Positions 7,554 to 18,692 of a stretch of DNA of 64,000 nt are shown in pieces. The notes under the pieces are model-generated. The model worked only from the letters and a program-made list of their open reading frames with translations, was not told the DNA's origin and did no database searches. Numbering within the stretch: the stretch's first letter is position 1; every line of letters starts with the position of its first letter. The translations under genes and the position numbers were made by a program. Origin of the DNA: Microcoleus sp. FACHB-61 (GTDB taxonomy: Bacteria > Cyanobacteriota > Cyanobacteriia > Cyanobacteriales > Microcoleaceae); assembly GCA_014695295.1 (NCBI GenBank), contig JACJNY010000054.1:1-64000 (forward strand), given 5' to 3'.

Positions 7554-10500
7554 CTATTGAGATAGAGTCCGGCGCTTAGTAACCATCCGGTAGGCTTCAA
7601 TAATATCGCCATCCGCCCAGTCGCTAAACCCGCTCAAGGAAATGCCGCATTCAAAGCCAGCATTGACTTCCTTGGCATCTTCCTTCATCCGTTTGAGGGA
7701 GTCGAGAACACCTTCGTAAACGACATTGTTGCCCCGGCGCACCCGCACCTTACAGTTACGGATGACTTTGCCAGAGAGTACCATACATCCAGCCACAGCC
7801 CCGCGACCGATCGCGAAGACAGCGCGCACTTCGACTTGACCCAAAGGTTCTTCCACCAGTTCGGGTTCCAGCAGACCTTCCATCGCCCCTTGAATGTCAT
7901 CCAAGAGGTTGTAGATGATGCTGTATTCCCGCACGTCTACGCCTGCTTGGTCGGCGGCGAGGCGAGCGTCAGTGGCGAGAGTAGTATTGAACCCGATAAT
8001 TACAGCATTGCTGGCTGCTGCGAGGTCAATATCCGTTTCTGTAATTTCCCCAGGAGCAGATAGCAGCAGTCGGAGTTGAACTTCTTTTTGAGGAAGTTGA
8101 GTCAGAGCGCCGACAATTGCTTCGAGGGAGCCTTGGACATCTGCCTTCAATATCAAGTTGAGTTCCTTGAGAACGCCTTCCTTAGCTTGTTGAGAGAAGC
8201 CGCTGAGGCTGATCCGGCCACCTTGCAGCAGGCGGGAATCTCTTTGGGATGTAGCTCTTCCAGAGGCGATCGCCGCAGCTTCTTTTTCGTTTGCGAAGAC
8301 ATCAAACTCGTCTCCGGCGCGAGGAACTTCCCGCAGCCCCAGCACTTCCACCGCGAAGGATGGAGTTGCTTGCTCTACGCGTTCGCCCCGGTCATCGATC
8401 ATTGCCCGCACCTTGCCCAGAGCCGAGCCTGCGACCACAATATCGCCCACTCGCAGAGTGCCGTTCTGCACCAGCAGAGTTGCCACAGGCCCCCTTGCCT
8501 TGTCGAGGTGAGCTTCAATCACAGTACCCTTAGCCGGTCGGTGCGGGTTAGCGTTGAGGTCTTCCATTTCCGCGACTGTCAGAATCATTTCCAACAGCGT
8601 ATCCAGGTTTTCGCCTCGGATCGCGCTGACTGGCACCATCGTGACATCGCCGCCCCAGTCATCTGCGACCAAGCCGTACTCAGTAAGCTCTTGCTTCACC
8701 CGTTCCGGCTGAGCACCCTCCTTGTCTACTTTATTGATAGCCACGACAATTGGCACTTTCGCCGCTTTCGCGTGGCTGATCGCTTCAATTGTCTGGGGTC
8801 GCACGCCGTCGTCTGCCGCCACCACCAAGATGGCGATGTCCGTAACCCGTGTTCCCCGAGCCCGCATCGCTGTAAAGGCTTCGTGGCCGGGCGTATCCAA
8901 AAATACCACCTGCTGGCTCTTGCCTTCGTGTTCCACATCTACGTGGTAAGCACCGATGTGCTGGGTAATCCCCCCAGCTTCTCCCTGAGCCACCTTGGTT
9001 TTGCGGATCGAGTCGAGCAACGTAGTTTTGCCGTGATCCACGTGACCCATAATTGTTACTACTGGCGGACGGCGTTCGAGGTATTCCAAATCGGCTGCGT
9101 CCAGCATCTCGATCACTTTGATAGCTGGGGCTACTTTTTCTGGGGTTTCCACCTCTACGCCCATTTCTTCGGCTACCATCCTCACCGCTGGAATGTCCAG
9201 GGTTTCGGTAATGTTGACCGCAATGCCTTTAGAGAACAGCCGCTTAATAATTTCGGTTTCGGGAACAGCCAGAGTAACTGCTAGTTCCTGAACGGTCATC
9301 GGTCTGCTTAGAGACAGCTTTTCTGGACGTTCTACCTTAGCTTCGGCTGTTTTGCCCCGGTTGCCGCGTCCGCCGCTCGAACCTGAAGAAGAACTCTTAT
9401 CGTGAGAAGGGCCCGGTCTCTTATTTTTTCCGCTGCTTCCGGGTGCGCCCGGAGTTGGTGTTGACTTGGGTGCTGCTTGTCCCTTCGCTTTAGCTGGGCG
9501 GGCTAGGGACAGGCTGACCGTGACTGGTGCTGGCAGATCCAAGCCGTTTTCTAAGTCATCGTCATCCTCGTCTATCGGTTTGAGGCGAGAACGTTTTGCC
9601 TTAACAGCCTTGGCAGCTTTGGCAGCATCTGAGTTTTCGTCATCATCTTCTTCCCAAATGACCGATGTCTTTTTGGCAGGACGAGGGAGGGAGGGCCTTT
9701 CGAGGAGAGGAATCTCCAGCAACGGCGTATTATCTTCTTCATTGTCATCAGTGTCATCCCCTATGGCTCCGGTGTCACCGCCGCGGCTACGCAGCCCGGT
9801 AGCTGACGTTGCGGGGGCAAGGCTCCGGCGCGGGCCACCGGGCTGGGGTCGAGCGGCCAGTGGAGTTTTTACTGGGCCACCAGCGCCTTCCCTGCGCGGT
9901 CTTTGCGCGTCGCGAGATTCGGTAGGAGCTCCCGGTGTCGGTCTGCTGGGGCGGCTCGGTTTAGCCGGCGCTTCCAGAGTTTCTGACTGTTCTGATTGCT
10001 CTTGCTCGGTTTTTGCAAGTTTGAGTACCGGCTTGTTTCCCAGATTTTGTGGGGTACGGCTAGGCGACTCGGACGCCCCTCTGACTGGCGGCGACGTGAG
10101 TTTTGCCGACGGCGCAGGGGGGGCGACCGGCGGTTGCTTGGTGCGTTCGGGAGCCTTTTCCGACGGCGGTTGAGGTGCTGTAGGTGCCTGAGCCTGGGCG
10201 GTTGTTTCCGGGGCGATCGCACCTACAGTTTCCGACACTGTTTCCGACACTGTTTCCGACACTGTTTCTGACGCTGTTTCTGACGGAGCCGCCGGGACAG
10301 CGACATTTGGCTTTGACAGTACAGGTCGATTGATATTTGGTTTAGCTGGAGGCTGGAGTTGTTGAGCGGCGGGCGATTTGGGAGGAGTTGCCACGGTGGC
10401 CCCAGGCTGGGTTTTTTGCTCCTCGTTGCCCGCGGGCTGGGAGTTTGCACCAGCCGGCCGTACTTTTGGACTGCGTATTTCTAAAATTTGCTGCTTTTTT

Positions 10501-10760
10501 TGTTGGTCGTTAGGGTGAGGGCCAGATTCTCTAGATGGCGCTGCTGCTCTTTCGGGAGGAGCTGGCTTGCCGGGGGAAGAGTGGCTACTGGCTACGTATT
10601 TTTCAGCCGTTTTGCGAATGCGTTCTGCTTCGGATTCTGTAATTGTGCTGCTGTGGCTCTTGACTGAAATATTGAGCCGCTCGCATACTGCCAAGATGTC
10701 TTTATTATCCAAATTTAGTTCCCGTGATAATTCGTAAATTCTTACTTTGCCGTTGTTCAT
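7554..10760 (-). CDS. infB: translation initiation factor IF-2
   Basis: IF-2 is the GTPase that brings initiator fMet-tRNA to the 30S subunit and promotes subunit joining. The first 50 residues ([20 protein letters not shown]) form the IF-2 N-terminal domain. A long Pro/Ala/Ser-rich linker follows, with a TVSE repeat near residues 170-185 and acidic patches (EDDDDLE, DDNEEDN). The second N-terminal helical domain ([20 protein letters not shown]) precedes the G domain, with G1 GHVDHGKT near residue 570, then DTPGHEAF and NKVDKEGA, and domains II-IV to the end. At 1068 aa it is of usual cyanobacterial length. I prefer the ATG at 10758-10760 (MNNGKVRIY), which has gaggg upstream, over one 24 bases earlier. 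It is the last gene of rimP-nusA-ylxR-infB. Confidence 0.97.
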   Translation of the reverse strand: MNNGKVRIYELSRELNLDNKDILAVCERLNISVKSHSSTITESEAERIRKTAEKYVASSHSSPGKPAPPERAAAPSRESGPHPNDQQKKQQILEIRSPKVRPAGANSQPAGNEEQKTQPGATVATPPKSPAAQQLQPPAKPNINRPVLSKPNVAVPAAPSETASETVSETVSETVSETVGAIAPETTAQAQAPTAPQPPSEKAPERTKQPPVAPPAPSAKLTSPPVRGASESPSRTPQNLGNKPVLKLAKTEQEQSEQSETLEAPAKPSRPSRPTPGAPTESRDAQRPRREGAGGPVKTPLAARPQPGGPRRSLAPATSATGLRSRGGDTGAIGDDTDDNEEDNTPLLEIPLLERPSLPRPAKKTSVIWEEDDDENSDAAKAAKAVKAKRSRLKPIDEDDDDLENGLDLPAPVTVSLSLARPAKAKGQAAPKSTPTPGAPGSSGKNKRPGPSHDKSSSSGSSGGRGNRGKTAEAKVERPEKLSLSRPMTVQELAVTLAVPETEIIKRLFSKGIAVNITETLDIPAVRMVAEEMGVEVETPEKVAPAIKVIEMLDAADLEYLERRPPVVTIMGHVDHGKTTLLDSIRKTKVAQGEAGGITQHIGAYHVDVEHEGKSQQVVFLDTPGHEAFTAMRARGTRVTDIAILVVAADDGVRPQTIEAISHAKAAKVPIVVAINKVDKEGAQPERVKQELTEYGLVADDWGGDVTMVPVSAIRGENLDTLLEMILTVAEMEDLNANPHRPAKGTVIEAHLDKARGPVATLLVQNGTLRVGDIVVAGSALGKVRAMIDDRGERVEQATPSFAVEVLGLREVPRAGDEFDVFANEKEAAAIASGRATSQRDSRLLQGGRISLSGFSQQAKEGVLKELNLILKADVQGSLEAIVGALTQLPQKEVQLRLLLSAPGEITETDIDLAAASNAVIIGFNTTLATDARLAADQAGVDVREYSIIYNLLDDIQGAMEGLLEPELVEEPLGQVEVRAVFAIGRGAVAGCMVLSGKVIRNCKVRVRRGNNVVYEGVLDSLKRMKEDAKEVNAGFECGISLSGFSDWADGDIIEAYRMVTKRRTLSQ

Positions 10761-10784
10761 CCACTCTGCCCTCTTTTGTGCCAA

Positions 10785-11146
10785 CCAGTTTTTACATTTT
10801 GATTTTTTGTTCTAATGACGACATCATTCGCTGTGATTGATTCAGTGTCAGGAATCGGGGTTTTGGTACTCGCTCAGCAATTTTATCTAAAAGATGCAAC
10901 TCGCTGAAGTCTGCGGTTGGAGAATTCTCAAGTCTGTTTAGGAACTTGGAACTCTGAAGTCTGAGTTTTTTTTGGCAACAGCCACTCTCTCAAGCTTCAA
11001 AGTTTGCCTTTCCACCTTGAGGATACCTCTGCTAGTACCCTACCCTTATCTAATCTGACACAAATCTTTCCAGACTGGTGGGCAGATCGGATTGGGGTTT
11101 AAGAGCTGGCGCTACCGGTAATTACTGGTAGGGCTGCCAAGAGGGT
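10785..11146. other. gap between ylxR and infB
   Basis: About 360 bp without a convincing gene on either strand. It is T-rich with no clear hairpin terminator or conserved RNA that I can recognise. infB may have its own promoter here, or the operon may simply have a long spacer. Confidence 0.5.
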
Positions 11147-11461
11147 TTATACAGTCGATGCCGAACTATTGTCGGTTTTTCGCCCGGTTGATGCCGAGCC
11201 AGATGTACAGTCAGATGTGGCTAAACGCTGCCAAAGTGTTTGGTACAGTTCGTCAGACACAGGCGCTTTGAGCGATCGCCCAAGTCGATTTTTTTTCTGA
11301 GCTGCTTTGAGGCATTCGGCTTCCCGACAAAGGTAAGCGGAACGGCCCATGCCACGATCTAATTGTACCTGATGAGAAGGATAGAGCCTGACTACTCGCC
11401 AAAAAGCTTCCTTAGGAGCTATTTTTCGACAACTTGCACAGCACCGGTAGTTCGGTTTCAT
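11147..11461 (-). CDS. ylxR: YlxR/RnpM family (DUF448) RNA-binding protein
   Basis: The protein has the YlxR fold signature: MKPNYRCCASCRKIAPKEAF (CxxCR near the start), WRVVRLYPS, then the positively charged pocket GRSAYLCREAECLKAA and KKNRLGRSL. Family members bind RNA; in Bacillus YlxR (RnpM) modulates RNase P. The Thr/Pro/Ser tail after about residue 85 is poorly conserved. The ATG at 11459-11461 is chosen because the family starts at this MK-x-N-x-R motif; a 12-codon extension upstream is low-complexity. Its place between nusA and infB is the standard one in bacteria, 84 bp after nusA. Confidence 0.9.
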   Translation of the reverse strand: MKPNYRCCASCRKIAPKEAFWRVVRLYPSHQVQLDRGMGRSAYLCREAECLKAAQKKNRLGRSLKAPVSDELYQTLWQRLATSDCTSGSASTGRKTDNSSASTV

Positions 11462-11545
11462 TTCTTGTGAGAGGGGGAGAGGGGGAGTAGGGGACAAGTC
11501 CTCCTTGTCTCCCGAAGAGAAAAAATCTTGTGAATGTCACAGTTT

Positions 11546-12835
11546 TTAGACTGCAGCTTCGGTTTCCTCGGTGGTGGCTGCCTCCTCTTCCTCAAATTCT
11601 GCGGTTTCCTCGTCACCGTCGTAGTCGCCTGCTTCGTCTGCGTCGTAGTCGTCTGCTAGTTCTTCGAGCCTGGTTGCTTCTGCTGCCAATTTGCTGTCTT
11701 CGGCCTCGCGATCGTACTTAGCAATATCTTTGATATCGATTTTCCAACCTGTCAGGCGGGCTGCGAGGCGCACGTTCTGACCTTCTTTGCCAATGGCAAG
11801 ACTGAGTTGGTCTTCAGCGACCAAAATGTGAGCTCTCCTGCCTTCTGGAGCAACTAAACGCACTTCATCTACTCTAGCGGGGCTCAGAGCGTTGGCAATA
11901 TAAGTTGCTGGGTCTGGAGACCAGCGGATCACGTCGATTTTTTCGCCGCGCAATTCGTTGACTACTACCTGAATCCGCGATCCCCGCGCTCCGATGCAGG
12001 CTCCTACAGGGTCTACGTCGCGATCGAGAGTATCCACTGCTATTTTAGTCCGGGGGCCGACGTGCCGGGAGGGCGGATTTGCCTCCCTGGCTACGGCGAC
12101 AATCCTCACCACCCCGTCTTCTATTTCTGGTACTTCGTTAGCAAACAGGTAAACCACCAAACCTGCGTCGGCTCTAGAAACAAGTAACTGCGGCCCTCTA
12201 GTAGAGCCTTCGCCTACTTTTTTGAGATAAACCTTGAATGTAGCGTTGGCCCGATAATTGTCGTTGGGCAACTGTTCGCGCTTAGGGAGTTCGGCATCTA
12301 CTTCTGGCTGACCGAAGCTGCTGGTGACTGCTAAAATTACCGACTGCCTCTCAAACCTGAGCACTCTTGCTTGAAGAACGGTTTCTTCTAAATCTTTAAA
12401 CTCTTCTTGAATCATTTTGCGCTGTTGGTCGCGCAGTTTTTGAGCGAGAACTTGTTTGGTCTGGATGGCGGCCATGCGACCAAATTCTTTTTGATTTGGT
12501 GTTACGTCTACGAGCACGATGCTGCCCGGTTGAGCTTCGGTGGCTACTTCTTGCACTTCGGAAAGTGAGATTTCGTGATCGGGATTGGCGACTTCTTCGA
12601 CAATAGTTTTGTTGGCTAAAACGCGGAAACCTTCTTGTTCTGCGTCGAGTTCTACATCAAAGTTGTCGAAGTATTCTTCGCTGAAGTGGTCGAGTTTTTG
12701 GGTGCGGCGGTAGCGTTCGTATCCTTTGAGCAGGGCTTCTCGCAAGGCGGCTTGGACGGCGTGTTTGGGTAAATTGCGTTCTTTGCTAATACCTTCGACC
12801 ATTTCTTTTAGTCCGGGCAGGGGAACCATTGACAT
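11546..12835 (-). CDS. nusA: transcription termination/antitermination factor NusA
   Basis: NusA binds RNA polymerase and nascent RNA, affecting pausing, termination and antitermination. The N-terminal RNAP-binding domain (MSMVPLPGLKEMVEGISKER, residues 1-130) is followed by S1 (about 150-225), then KH1 and KH2 (VGACIGARGSRIQVVVNELR; LAIGKEGQNVRLAARLTGWK). It ends in an acidic tail rich in Glu/Asp/Ala/Thr in place of the C-terminal repeats of enterobacterial NusA, as usual in cyanobacteria. The ATG at 12833-12835 has a strong aaggagag site 6 bases upstream. An in-frame upstream ATG gives a 29-residue extension without family support and is rejected. The gene lies in rimP-nusA-ylxR-infB. Confidence 0.96.
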   Translation of the reverse strand: MSMVPLPGLKEMVEGISKERNLPKHAVQAALREALLKGYERYRRTQKLDHFSEEYFDNFDVELDAEQEGFRVLANKTIVEEVANPDHEISLSEVQEVATEAQPGSIVLVDVTPNQKEFGRMAAIQTKQVLAQKLRDQQRKMIQEEFKDLEETVLQARVLRFERQSVILAVTSSFGQPEVDAELPKREQLPNDNYRANATFKVYLKKVGEGSTRGPQLLVSRADAGLVVYLFANEVPEIEDGVVRIVAVAREANPPSRHVGPRTKIAVDTLDRDVDPVGACIGARGSRIQVVVNELRGEKIDVIRWSPDPATYIANALSPARVDEVRLVAPEGRRAHILVAEDQLSLAIGKEGQNVRLAARLTGWKIDIKDIAKYDREAEDSKLAAEATRLEELADDYDADEAGDYDGDEETAEFEEEEAATTEETEAAV

Positions 12836-13063
12836 ATAAAACTCTCCTTTTTTGCTTTGGTAATAAGTAACTGGTAATCGGTAATTGGTACTTGGAAACT
12901 TTCGAGAAAGAGTGATGACCAATGATTGATGAGTTACTGGATAGGATTAGGGAAGCTAGGTGCTGTAACAATTTATTTGTTGTTCCTATTCAACCCGCTG
13001 CTACAGATGTGATTGTTAAAAATTAACTCGCAGCGAAGCGTTTTCAGCTTGCTGCGAGGCAAT

Positions 13064-13105
13064 CTCAAAACTCAAAACTCAACACTCAACACTCAAAACT
13101 CAAAA
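13064..13105. repeat. degenerate heptanucleotide repeat (actcaaa/actcaac)
   Basis: Six near-identical 7-mers alternating actcaaa and actcaac lie between nusA and rimP. The 277-bp spacer (12836-13112) otherwise holds only AT-rich sequence. This is another STRR-type repeat. Confidence 0.75.
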
Positions 13106-13112
13106 TTTCCCT

Positions 13113-13580
13113 TTACCTCTGCTTTCCTTCGTCTAGTTCAACTTTGACAATCTGAGGGCGGGGAATTTTAACCTGTCGCCCTTTTTGATTGAGAGAAACC
13201 GCTGTTTCATCCCGGCCCAGGAGTAGTCCTTTCCACTCTTTGATTCGCGAGTCGGGTTCGGTGGTTTTGACTGTCACGGGGAAACCTTTAAAGGTAATGA
13301 ATTCTCGATCGCTGCTGAGCAATCGGGATATTCCGGGACTGGAAATTTCTAGCACGTAGGCATCGGGTATGATGTCGGCTGCCTCTAACTCGGCATCGAG
13401 CGCTGTGCTCATGCGCTCGCAGTCGCCTAAACCGGTGTCTTGTTGGAGGTTGCGGATGTCTACCCGCAAGACGGGAGGATTTTGGTTGGTGTGAAACACT
13501 GCTCCCACTACTTCCAATCCCAGTGTTTCCGCAACGGGGGTAGCTAAGTCAATGATTTGTGGGATTAGGGGATGAGTCAT
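13113..13580 (-). CDS. rimP: ribosome maturation factor RimP
   Basis: RimP assists late maturation of the 30S subunit. The 155-aa protein shows the family pattern: an N-terminal domain starting [20 protein letters not shown], then [20 protein letters not shown] and the conserved [40 protein letters not shown], and the C-terminal SH3-like domain ([20 protein letters not shown]). Length and order are normal. It is the first gene of the operon rimP-nusA-ylxR-infB on the minus strand, so the operon promoter should lie in 13581-13840. Confidence 0.96.
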   Translation of the reverse strand: MTHPLIPQIIDLATPVAETLGLEVVGAVFHTNQNPPVLRVDIRNLQQDTGLGDCERMSTALDAELEAADIIPDAYVLEISSPGISRLLSSDREFITFKGFPVTVKTTEPDSRIKEWKGLLLGRDETAVSLNQKGRQVKIPRPQIVKVELDEGKQR

Positions 13581-13976
13581 ATCGAATACTTAAGTTAAAA
13601 CTCCTGAACTCGGACACGGGCAAGAAAAAATTTGGTGTTGAGATTGCTTGGCTTTGAGGTGGTTTGATTAGGTGGCTGCGACTTTCGTCTTCAACTTTGG
13701 GACTTACCCAACATCCCAGCAGGGGATCTCAAGCGGGGGGATTAACCCTACTGGATCAGTCCTCAACTTGCAAGTCAGACGCCCTGAGCTCTTTTCCTGC
13801 GACTAATGCAACAAAAAAAGTGGGCTTGACCCACTCCTAGGTAAAACAATTTCTTCCAAGAAGTTTGAGGACTTCTTCCGATCGAAGCGAGGCCTCAGTT
13901 CTCAGTTTAGCTCGATCGCCCGCCCGGTGACAAACCGATCGCCCTCGGGGGAGTGTCTGAGGGGAGAGGGGGAGAG

Positions 13977-14237
13977 CTAACAGGGGGAATGAGGACGACT
14001 GCATCACCGTTTTGGAGTGGGGTGGGGCGAGCGCAAATTCCTGGTTGATACCGCGATCGGGTGCGATCGCCCATAGAACAGTGGGCGATCGGCACTCAGG
14101 CGTTTTAGGACTTGCGATACGGGAGTTTCTTTGGGCAATTCTAATTTCAGTTCGGACAAGCCGTATGTTTCGTGATAGGCAGCGAATAGCTTGATCCCGC
14201 CCAAAAACGGATATAAGTTTCCGACACGAGTCGCCAA
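13977..14237 (-). pseudogene. decayed MoaD/ThiS-like sulfur-carrier gene
   Basis: The minus strand encodes pieces of a MoaD-type protein in three frames: IKLFAAYHETYGLSELKLEL followed by PKETPVSQVLKRLSADRP, then in a second frame GINQEFALAPPH, then in a third LQNGDAVVLIPPVS. Together these match the small subunit of molybdopterin synthase from end to end. The C-terminal Gly-Gly needed for sulfur transfer should follow PPVS but is absent. Two frameshifts and the lost Gly-Gly make it non-functional. A longer overlapping frame (13837-14343) has no family features and is rejected. Confidence 0.7.
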
Positions 14238-14350
14238 CCGGCCAAAATTTTCGACCCGAGTTCAAGCTCCCAGATTCATCTGTGGAGTAAATCTCAAATC
14301 GTTCGACTGAGCGCTCGCCGAACGTCTCACGCGGAAGTCTCACGCGGAAC

Positions 14351-14374
14351 TCTCAAATCTCAAATCTCAAATCT
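14351..14374. repeat. heptanucleotide repeat tctcaaa x3.4
   Basis: Three full copies of tctcaaa followed by tct, just beyond the moaD relic. Same STRR class as at 7143 and 13064. Confidence 0.75.
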
Positions 14375-14478
14375 ACTGAGAGTCAGGGTGATTGGTAGAT
14401 TAGACATTGGCGATCGCGTGATTAACGGTATATTGACAAAACAGCAAAACTAAGATTAACCCTAAAAAATTCCCATTA

Positions 14479-15855
14479 CTAATGCTGAATAGGAAGCTCA
14501 ATTACAAACTCTACCCCCCATTCGGGCGAGGAAATGCAAGTCAGCTTACCGCCATGTTTTCGTTCTACGATCTCACGGCTAATAGACAAACCTAAACCTG
14601 TCCCTTTTCCCACTGATTTAGTAGTAAACATCGGCGTGAATAAATGCTGCATTACTTCCTGAGTTATGCCAACCCCATTATCAGCAATCCGAATCACCAC
14701 TCTGTCATCCTGAAGCATTTCAGTGCAGATACGAATCTGTGGACTGTCATTGCTCTGTTTCTTTTCCCCACACAGCGGACAACTGATCGTAGACTCTTCT
14801 AAAGCATCAATTCCATTCGCCAATATATTCATAAACACCTGATTAAGTTGCCCCGGATAACACTCGACTAGCGGCAACTCGCCATACTCTTTAATAACTG
14901 CAATTCCTGGGAAAGTTCCTTTAGATTTTAGTCGATGGCCTAAAATTAATAACGTACTATCTAGCCCATCGTGAATATTCACCGGCGTTAGTGCCGATGT
15001 ATCCAACCGAGAGAAATTACGCAGTGACATAGAAAGATTGTAAAGTCGCTCTGTTCCTACCGCCATTGAATCAATAATTTTTGGCAAATCTTCAACAATA
15101 AAATCTAACTCAATCTCCTGGGACTTATCCTCAAATTCTGAGGTCGAAGTAACGCTGTGCTGGCAAAGCCGAGTCATCTCGATCAAATCGGCAATATATT
15201 CCTTGGCGATAGGAATATTATTGGAGATAAAACTAACTGGATTGTTAATTTCGTGAGCCACCCCAGCTACAAGTTGACCAAGGCAAGCCATCTTTTCACT
15301 TTGAACGATTTGCACTTGAGCTTTTTTAAGATTATCCAAAGCTTGAGAAAGTTCAGCCGTTCGTTCTTCCACCCGTTTTTCTAGCTCCTGGGCGAGCTGA
15401 TGTAACGCTGCTTCTGCTGCGAGCCTGTCTTCAATTTCCCGTTTGAGAAGCAGATTTTGAGCTGCGAGAGTTTTAGTCAAAAAACGCAGTTTTAAATGGA
15501 GGTGGACGCGAGCTAACACCTCCTTTTGTTCAAAGGGCTTAGTAATGTAATCCACCGCCCCTAGATTAAAGCCTTTGACTTTATCTCCTATGTCAGAAAG
15601 AGCCGTCATAAAAATTACCGGAATTTCGTTTGCCAACAAACTTTCCTTCAAGCGATGACAGGTCTCAAACCCGTCAATTCCTGGCATCATCACATCTAAC
15701 AGAATCAAATCAGGCTGACTGTATTCAGCCTGTTCGATGGCAGTTTCGCCATCAATTGCTACTAATATTTCGCATCCTAAACCAGCTAAAGCTTCAGAAA
15801 GAACATCCAGATTGCTAGGGTTGTCATCGACGATTAAAATGGTGCTTGTTTCCAT
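14479..15855 (-). CDS. response regulator-histidine kinase (458 aa)
   Basis: The protein joins a receiver domain to a histidine kinase. Residues 5-122 are REC, with the acidic pair DD near 10 and phospho-acceptor Asp in LILLDVMMPG near 54. A coiled coil (about 125-190, EEDRLAAE-like heptads to KKAQVQIVQSEKM) leads to the HisKA box GVAHEINNPVSF with His near 200. The HATPase follows: N box NGIDALEE, G1 IRIADNGVGI, G2 GKGTGLGLSIS. It has no membrane segment. A cysteine pair CPLCGEKK sits within the HATPase region (near residue 360), possibly metal-binding. It starts 12 bp after the hybrid kinase 15867-18692 on the same strand, so the two probably form a phosphorelay operon. Confidence 0.92.
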   Translation of the reverse strand: METSTILIVDDNPSNLDVLSEALAGLGCEILVAIDGETAIEQAEYSQPDLILLDVMMPGIDGFETCHRLKESLLANEIPVIFMTALSDIGDKVKGFNLGAVDYITKPFEQKEVLARVHLHLKLRFLTKTLAAQNLLLKREIEDRLAAEAALHQLAQELEKRVEERTAELSQALDNLKKAQVQIVQSEKMACLGQLVAGVAHEINNPVSFISNNIPIAKEYIADLIEMTRLCQHSVTSTSEFEDKSQEIELDFIVEDLPKIIDSMAVGTERLYNLSMSLRNFSRLDTSALTPVNIHDGLDSTLLILGHRLKSKGTFPGIAVIKEYGELPLVECYPGQLNQVFMNILANGIDALEESTISCPLCGEKKQSNDSPQIRICTEMLQDDRVVIRIADNGVGITQEVMQHLFTPMFTTKSVGKGTGLGLSISREIVERKHGGKLTCISSPEWGVEFVIELPIQH

Positions 15856-15866
15856 ATTTGCTGCCT

Positions 15867-18692
15867 TTATTCTTTGTGTATTCTGTGGGATGTAATAAAC
15901 TCTTTAATTTTTTTGACCTGATAGCCTTGGGCTAACTGGCGCAGCTCAACAGCAAAGGACACAAATTTCTGATCCAATTTCTCTAGGTGCTCACTGCGCT
16001 TCACAATTCCTTTCACGTTGCCTCTCATCGCCAGTTCAAGTAGGAGTTCAATTTCTCCGGGCGGGGGCGCTACTACAGAGGTCGATTCAGAAAGAGGTTG
16101 AGGATCTGATGAAAAAGGAATAGTGCTGATTTTTTCATTTTTTTGTTCCTCATATATCCATTCAAGTTTTAAATACTTTTGCAACATCTCAAATAGCTCT
16201 TCTGCCTGCACAGGCTTACCGAGAAAATCGTTAGCTCCCCCCTCCAAACTTTTATGTTGATTGGTAGCAAATACACTGGCCGATGAAGCAATGATTGCCA
16301 CCTCTTTATAGGGTGGAAAATTTCGGATACGGCGCATCATCTCAAAGCCATCTAACACTGGCATCACTAAGTCAGTGATAATCAGATCGAACTTAAACTC
16401 TTCTACTTTGTCTAAACCTTCTTGACCGTTTTTAGCTTCGGCAACTTCAAATCCGAGGGGCTCCAGTAGATTGACAATGACTGAGAGATTTTCCCATTTG
16501 TCATCCACAACCAAAACTTTCTGCTTTCTACCTTGGTAGCCAACGAGTTTTCGCGGCTTGGCAATCGTGGTTGTATTGGCCCAGTCTGCCGCTTCCTGTA
16601 AATCCAAATCTAGCCAAAAAACACTCCCTGATCCTGACTGACTTTTTACTTGAATTGTACTACCCATCATTTCGACAATTTTCTGGCTAATTGTTAAACC
16701 GAGTCCGGTTCCTTCCGCCTGACGCTTGCTGTCTGCTACTTGTTCAAAAGGCAAAAATATTTTTTCTAATTGTTCTGGTGTCATACCAACGCCAGTATCT
16801 TCTATTTGAAACCGAATTTTGTGAATTGGTGAGGCTGGCTGTTGCTCATTGCTTTGTACCTTTTCACATCTCCCGTTTTCCCGATGTTCTATCTTAAAAG
16901 TCACGCCTCCAGAGTCGGTAAACTTAATTGCATTGCTCAGTAAGTTAATGAGTACCTGTCGCAAGCGTTTTTCGTCAGCATGGATGCCAACAGGCATTTC
17001 AGAGCTGGGTTGATAAACAAAAGCAATTCCTTTTTGTTGGGCTCGGATGCCGCAAATTTCTGCGACTCCCTGCAAAAAGGAAGGAAAATGAAAATCTTTC
17101 GCGTACAGTTCCAATTTCTGGGCTTCAATTTTAGCGAGGTCTAAGATGTCATTGATCAGGGTTAACAGGTGGGAGCCACATTGGTGAATAATACTGATGC
17201 CTTGAAGTTCCTTCGGAGTCATCGTTTTCGATCGTTCTAGGATTTGAGCGTAGCCTAAAATGCCATTGAGTGGCGTTCTCAATTCGTGGCTCATATTCGC
17301 TAAAAATTCACTTTTAGCTTGGTTGGCATTATCAGCGATTTGTTTGGCTTCCGTGAGTTCGGCGGTGCGTTCTTCTACTCGGATTTCTAGCTCTGAATTG
17401 GTCTTGGCTAGCGCCTCAAAGGATTCGCGCAACTGCTGGGCCATTTGGTTGAAAGCCTGGCCCAGAACTTCTAGTTCTTCTACGCCTTTTACCTCCACAT
17501 TTTCCTCTAAGTCGCCACTCGCGATCGCCCTAGAAGCTGCGCTCAAACGGAGAATCGGGCTGGTAATCCAGCGTGCGGTCAAAATGCCTAAAACGGTAGC
17601 CAGCGCCAAGGCTCCCAAACACAACAAAATGGTAGTCTGGGTATTGGCGTTAATTTGATCCATGAAATCCCTTTCAGGAACTACCACGACGATCAGCCAG
17701 TCCAAGCCTCGGCTATCCTGAAATGGCATAACTTGGAGGAATTGCCGCTGGTCGGCGAGCGTAAAATCTAATTGCTGAGAACTGCTAATTTTAGTCAAGT
17801 TGCCAAAGCGTTCTTTTAAATGTGCTGTTGTCAGCCGAATTAAATCATCTTTGCTGTCTAAAGCATTCAGGCGATAAATTTCACCATTATTGGTAATAAA
17901 TGGCTCTTGGAGATTTGAACTAGCCACTAGAAGTCCCGAACGTTCTATAATGAATGTCTGTCCCGAACGTCCGATTTTTAAGCTTTGCAGGAAGTCACTG
18001 ACGAAAGAGAGCAGAAAATTAGCAACTAATACTCCCCTCAGCTCACCACTTGCGTCATAAACTGGATGTCCGGCGGGCAGGGAGAGCATTTTTTGACCTA
18101 CAATAGGAAAAATCTTACTCCATGTCGGCTTGCCTAAGCGTACACTATCTTTATACCAGGAACGAGTGAGTATATCATAGTTACGGGAGATTTGTAAGAG
18201 GTTTGTTTGATGGCTTTTGCTATCAAATTCATAGATATGAAGCTCATTCCGATGCTCTTTGTCTGCTATTTTAAAAATTACTTTGCCATCCTCTAGACGT
18301 TCAATGGCAATGAACTCTCCATTTTTGGTAGCAAAACCCATATTAGGTATAGAATTGAAGGCTTGTAGTTGCTCCCAAAAATAGCGCTCTGCACTCTCTA
18401 AGTCGTCTGGATTTAAGTATCCTAGGCTAAGGGCATTGGCATTCAGTTGATTGACGCGAGGGGCTGTATCTAGGTATGTGTTGAGCTGCTGCTGGATGCG
18501 GGCCGTAATTTCACTCCGCAACTGGCTGGCAACTTCGTTGACTGCTTTTTGCCCGTTGCGTAAGGATAGCCACCCTGTCAGCCCGACGGTTGCAAAGATT
18601 TGCAGAACAAAGGGCAACACTAAAATCAGGCGAAGTGACAGCTTCTTTTGAGAACGGTTTGACAGGAAAGTGGTTGGAGAGGTCTGTGACAT
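15867..18692 (-). CDS. Cache-HAMP hybrid sensor histidine kinase (941 aa)
   Basis: This membrane sensor has TM1 at about 22-45 ([20 protein letters not shown]), a periplasmic double-Cache domain to about 345, TM2 near 352-374, HAMP to about 430, HisKA with [12 protein letters not shown] (His near 471), HATPase ([29 protein letters not shown]) and a C-terminal receiver with phospho-Asp in [13 protein letters not shown] near 767. A last 90-residue helical stretch has no clear Hpt histidine motif. It probably senses a small ligand and passes phosphate inside and to the 14479-15855 protein 12 bp downstream. Its N-terminal half closely resembles those of 26587-28770 and 41208-44096, so these are paralogues. 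Confidence 0.93.
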   Translation of the reverse strand: MSQTSPTTFLSNRSQKKLSLRLILVLPFVLQIFATVGLTGWLSLRNGQKAVNEVASQLRSEITARIQQQLNTYLDTAPRVNQLNANALSLGYLNPDDLESAERYFWEQLQAFNSIPNMGFATKNGEFIAIERLEDGKVIFKIADKEHRNELHIYEFDSKSHQTNLLQISRNYDILTRSWYKDSVRLGKPTWSKIFPIVGQKMLSLPAGHPVYDASGELRGVLVANFLLSFVSDFLQSLKIGRSGQTFIIERSGLLVASSNLQEPFITNNGEIYRLNALDSKDDLIRLTTAHLKERFGNLTKISSSQQLDFTLADQRQFLQVMPFQDSRGLDWLIVVVVPERDFMDQINANTQTTILLCLGALALATVLGILTARWITSPILRLSAASRAIASGDLEENVEVKGVEELEVLGQAFNQMAQQLRESFEALAKTNSELEIRVEERTAELTEAKQIADNANQAKSEFLANMSHELRTPLNGILGYAQILERSKTMTPKELQGISIIHQCGSHLLTLINDILDLAKIEAQKLELYAKDFHFPSFLQGVAEICGIRAQQKGIAFVYQPSSEMPVGIHADEKRLRQVLINLLSNAIKFTDSGGVTFKIEHRENGRCEKVQSNEQQPASPIHKIRFQIEDTGVGMTPEQLEKIFLPFEQVADSKRQAEGTGLGLTISQKIVEMMGSTIQVKSQSGSGSVFWLDLDLQEAADWANTTTIAKPRKLVGYQGRKQKVLVVDDKWENLSVIVNLLEPLGFEVAEAKNGQEGLDKVEEFKFDLIITDLVMPVLDGFEMMRRIRNFPPYKEVAIIASSASVFATNQHKSLEGGANDFLGKPVQAEELFEMLQKYLKLEWIYEEQKNEKISTIPFSSDPQPLSESTSVVAPPPGEIELLLELAMRGNVKGIVKRSEHLEKLDQKFVSFAVELRQLAQGYQVKKIKEFITSHRIHKE

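Noticed and set aside
8076..9284. 402-codon frame on the plus strand inside infB
   Set aside because: It is antisense to the conserved G domain of IF-2, with no family features; it arises from high G+C codon use of infB.
9466..10173. 235-codon plus-strand frame opposite the IF-2 linker
   Set aside because: Low-complexity Ser/Arg/Gly translation of the Pro/Ala-rich linker; no support.
13837..14343. 168-codon minus-strand frame
   Set aside because: Random-looking composition; the MoaD-like residues lie in several frames across the same span.
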